From contig DUHF01000151.1 of assembly GCA_013331015.1 (NCBI GenBank), positions 1 to 7,178 of the forward strand: a stretch of DNA of 7,178 bases, in the 5' to 3' direction. Positions 6,094 to 7,178 of the stretch are shown one piece after another. How positions within the stretch are numbered: the stretch's first letter is position 1; each line of letters opens with the position of its first letter. A program made the translations under genes and the position numbers. The notes below the pieces were generated by a model. That model saw only the letters and a list, made by a program, of their open reading frames with translations, was not told the origin of the DNA and did not search any database. Origin of the DNA: Methanoregula sp. GTDB lineage: Archaea; Halobacteriota; Methanomicrobia; Methanomicrobiales; Methanospirillaceae.

Positions 6094-6140
6094 CCACCTA
6101 CCCATACCTTAATAGTTTTCAGGTGCCCAAACATAGGTGG
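6094..6140 (+). promoter_or_regulatory. rpoL promoter: TATA box inside a 7-base inverted repeat
   Basis: CCTTAATAGTT (6107-6117) is a good archaeal TATA element. Counting about 25 bases on puts the start of transcription at or just before the ATG at 6141, so the mRNA may be leaderless. The element is flanked by CCACCTA (6094-6100) and its exact complement TAGGTGG (6134-6140), a layout that could be an operator or chance. The A/G-rich AGGTGG touches the start codon directly and is too close to act as a normal Shine-Dalgarno. Confidence 0.5.
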
Positions 6141-6416
6141 ATGATTGTAAAAGTACTCGAGCTTGAAAAGGACAAGGTGCGCCTGATAATCCAGGGGGAG
6201 GGGCACACGTTCATGAATGCCCTCGTTGAGGAGATCCTAAGCGATCCCGATGTTGATGTTGCACGCTATATGATAGAATTCCAGTTCTCCGACCCGGAAC
6301 TCCTCGTCACCACCAAGCACAAAAAGAACCCCCTGCCCATCATCAAAAAGGCCTGCAAGCGCATTACCGGTCACTGCGACGAGCTCCTCAAGGGCATCAA
6401 AAAAGTCAAAGCCTAA
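6141..6416 (+). CDS. rpoL: DNA-directed RNA polymerase subunit L (Rpo11)
   Basis: A 91-residue subunit of archaeal RNA polymerase, the counterpart of eukaryotic Rpb11 and of half of the bacterial alpha dimer. It pairs with Rpo3 (RpoD) to form the assembly platform. The signature GEGHTFMNALVEEIL (19-33) is intact and is followed by the beta-strand region (VARYMIEFQFSDPELLVTT) and a Lys-rich C-terminal helix (about 64-91). Family proteins are usually 85-100 residues, so it is full length. The frame can be extended to a GTG at 6123, but the ATG at 6141 gives the conserved family N-terminus (MIVKVLELE) and agrees with the promoter position. It follows the phosphodiesterase gene by 51 bases and probably has its own transcript in addition to any read-through. 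Two T-runs follow it. Confidence 0.95.
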   Translation: MIVKVLELEKDKVRLIIQGEGHTFMNALVEEILSDPDVDVARYMIEFQFSDPELLVTTKHKKNPLPIIKKACKRITGHCDELLKGIKKVKA

Positions 6417-6428
6417 AAAAATCTGTCA

Positions 6429-6446
6429 TTTTTCCAATACTTTTTT
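6429..6446 (+). terminator. double T-run terminator after rpoL
   Basis: TTTTT (6429-6433) and TTTTTT (6441-6446) lie 12-30 bases after the rpoL stop. Paired T-runs of this kind are the usual archaeal stop signal for transcription. Confidence 0.6.
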
Positions 6447-6540
6447 CCCAAACGTTTCAGAAAGTCCGGTCCTGCCACCAATGCAGGTATTGAAAAAAGG
6501 CTCTTTAAAAAAACCCATGGATCAATTTTACCGGAAAATT
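6447..6540. other. non-coding stretch between terminator and repeat array
   Basis: No gene is supportable here. It contains a small hairpin CCTGC (6471-6475) / GCAGG (6483-6487) with a 7-base loop. An inverted repeat AATTTT-ACCGG-AAAATT (6524-6540) abuts the first repeat copy. A short open frame read on the minus strand through this stretch and the array has low-complexity Ile/Ala content produced by GATC repeats, and is not credible. Confidence 0.6.
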
Positions 6541-6596
6541 TGGGATCCGGTTCTGCGATCAAAAATGGATCGCGATCGATCCGGATCGTTTTTTCG

Positions 6597-6616
6597 ATCG
6601 CGATCATGATCGCGAT
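6597..6616. repeat. perfect 20-base palindrome in repeat copy 1
   Basis: ATCGCGATCA (6597-6606) is followed at once by its exact complement TGATCGCGAT (6607-6616). The symmetry breaks at the next base on each side. Just before it, GATCG (6584-6588) and CGATC (6595-6599) flank a T6 loop. The equivalent part of copy 5 (about 6869-6885) keeps TGATCGC but has lost full symmetry. Confidence 0.9.
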
Positions 6617-6655
6617 TGCAATTTCAAAACCGGGATCCGGTTGCAAAATGAAAAT

Positions 6656-6694
6656 CGCTGATCGATTTTACGATCAAAAACGCTGATCGATTTT
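6656..6694. repeat. 14-base direct repeat within copy 2
   Basis: CGCTGATCGATTTT occurs exactly at 6656-6669 and 6681-6694, 25 bases apart. A related form, CGCAGATCGATTTG, is in copy 4 (from 6786). The first one also sits in a hairpin, AAAATCG (6651-6657) / CGATTTT (6663-6669), with a 5-base loop. Confidence 0.85.
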
Positions 6695-6910
6695 CATAAA
6701 AAAATCGGGATCCGATTTCACGCTCCGTCTGTCCGTGCGGTCAAAAAACCGGTTTTCAATCGCGATCCGATTTGCAGATGAAAAACGCAGATCGATTTGT
6801 TTTAAAAAAACGCGATCCGATTGCGAAATGAAAATCGATCGGCGATCTTTCCGGAACGGTTTTCGAACGCTATCGTGATCGCAATTGGATTTTTAAAAAC
6901 CGGGATCCGT

Positions 6911-6982
6911 TTGCAAATGAGGTTCTTATGCACTTTTGTAAAAACGCACATGAGTGAAGGTTCATGCACGTTTCGAACGAGC
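6911..6982. other. non-coding stretch between repeat array and TRAM gene
   Basis: This holds the decayed end of the last repeat copy and then ordinary sequence. Two ATGCAC words (6928-6933 and 6964-6969) repeat. I see no gene, tRNA or clear promoter. A plus-strand open frame that begins at about 6821 and crosses this stretch into the antisense of the TRAM gene has no recognisable protein character. Confidence 0.5.
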
Positions 6983-6983
6983 C

Positions 6984-6989
6984 AAAAAA
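6984..6989 (-). terminator. T6 terminator after the TRAM gene
   Basis: On the minus strand CTCTTTTTTGG lies 9-16 bases after the TRAM stop codon, matching the T-run terminators elsewhere in the window. Confidence 0.5.
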
Positions 6990-6998
6990 GAGATTTAC

Positions 6999-7178
6999 TT
7001 ATTCCTCGGCCCGGTCCGTAAAGACAATCGAGCCGGATATCCGGGAAATCTTGATCCGCACTTTCTGCCCGGGTTTTGCATTTGCCACGTACATGATGTA
7101 ACGACCCATCTTCACGACACCGTCACCCCTCTTTGAAATCGACTGGATCTCGACTTCCATGATGGTGCCTTCCTCAAG
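6999..7178 (-). CDS. TRAM-domain small RNA-binding protein (3' part; start outside window)
   Basis: The last 59 residues are visible, ending at the TAA at 6999-7001. They form almost a whole TRAM domain: EGTIMEVEIQSISKRGDGVV, then GRYIMYVANAKPGQKVRI and KISRISGSIVFTD. The G-D-G turn, the 'vpnAkpGqkV' strand pair and the final 'I..I....f' strand match the small beta-barrel found in TrmA/MiaB-type enzymes and in stand-alone methanogen TRAM proteins. Stand-alone TRAM proteins bind RNA in the cytoplasm; some act as RNA chaperones, notably in cold-adapted methanogens. The protein ends just after the domain (RAEE), so it is either a stand-alone TRAM protein or the C-terminal TRAM of a larger enzyme. 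An internal ATG at 7158-7160 would cut into the first strand and is not the likely start. It converges with rpoL. Confidence 0.85.
   Translation of the reverse strand, partial: LEEGTIMEVEIQSISKRGDGVVKMGRYIMYVANAKPGQKVRIKISRISGSIVFTDRAEE

Larger units (their letters stand above)
6541..6910. repeat. array of six degenerate GATC-rich repeat units
   Basis: Six copies of a head sequence, consensus CGSGATCCGRTT, begin at 6541, 6631, 6706, 6761, 6811 and 6901, with spacings of 90, 75, 55, 50 and 90. Copies 2, 4 and 5 continue with TTGCRAAATGAAAAWCG and then a GATCGATTTT-like block. Copy 6 keeps only the start of this (TTTGCAAATGA) before it diverges. Copies 1 and 5 are full 90-base units that align along their whole length with one base of slippage, ending in a TGATCGCRATTG-like tail and an A-run before the next head. 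The middle copies look like shortened forms. I count 22 GATC sites between 6520 and 6907; random sequence would give one or two. No long open frame, RNA fold of known type or mobile-element gene is present. The array lies between two converging genes, each ended by a T-run, so it is unlikely to control either. Confidence 0.85.

Noticed and set aside
5523..6206. A 227-residue minus-strand open frame opposite the PhnP-like gene
   Set aside because: It overlaps a gene with complete metal-binding motifs and would run antisense into the rpoL start.
6413..6646. A 77-residue minus-strand open frame in the repeat region
   Set aside because: Its Ile/Ala/Asp-rich sequence comes from translated GATC repeats, and it starts at the palindromic array with no ribosome-binding site.
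6541..6910. A CRISPR array
   Set aside because: The repeats are degenerate, vary from 50 to 90 bases in spacing, and the intervening bases are themselves related, not unique spacers. No cas gene is present.
6541..6910. A replication origin
   Set aside because: No cdc6/orc1 gene or recognisable origin recognition box is visible, and the region lies between convergent genes. The repeat density alone does not support the call.

Overview
The window is archaeal chromosome, most likely from a methanogen of the class Methanomicrobia. The evidence is a type II methionine aminopeptidase, the archaeal/eukaryotic-type RNA polymerase subunit Rpo11 (RpoL), a small TRAM-domain protein, two tRNA genes that do not encode their CCA ends, TATA-like elements at plausible distances upstream of genes, and T-rich rather than hairpin-type terminators. 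The narrower placement (Methanomicrobiales-like, from codon use and gene style) is inference; nothing here proves the genus.

Layout. Positions 61-1985 are read from the minus strand. In reading order they are a two-helix membrane protein (1740-1985), a winged-helix regulator (1420-1704), tRNA-Asn(GUU) (1241-1313), a CAU-anticodon tRNA (1160-1234), and a Cys-rich methyltransferase-like protein (61-1092). A short divergent promoter region (about 1986-2045) separates them from a plus-strand cluster. That cluster is an M24B Xaa-Pro peptidase-like gene (2046-3173), methionine aminopeptidase (3170-4051), a single-domain AAA ATPase with an unrecognised N-terminal region (4091-5365), a PhnP-like metallo-beta-lactamase-fold phosphodiesterase (5367-6089), and rpoL (6141-6416). 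Spacings are a 4-base overlap, then gaps of 39, 1 and 51 bases. The first four genes look co-transcribed; rpoL probably also has its own promoter.

Between the end of rpoL and the end of a convergent, partial TRAM gene (6999-7178, minus strand) lie 582 bases without a credible gene. A T-tract terminator bounds this stretch at each edge. Its middle (about 6541-6910) holds six degenerate copies of a GATC-rich unit, two of them full 90-base copies, plus a perfect 20-base palindrome. I counted 22 GATC tetranucleotides in 388 bases. This is the most unusual structure in the window.

How the genes may work together. MetAP removes initiator methionine from new proteins and the M24B enzyme may trim X-Pro peptides, so the plus cluster starts as a peptide-processing pair. 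The AAA protein keeps the Walker, sensor, arginine and pore-loop features of a substrate-threading ATPase, and could act in protein remodelling or turnover. The PhnP-like enzyme keeps every metal ligand, but no C-P lyase gene is visible nearby. A cyclic-phosphate substrate from RNA or nucleotide turnover is therefore a reasonable inference, not something the sequence shows.
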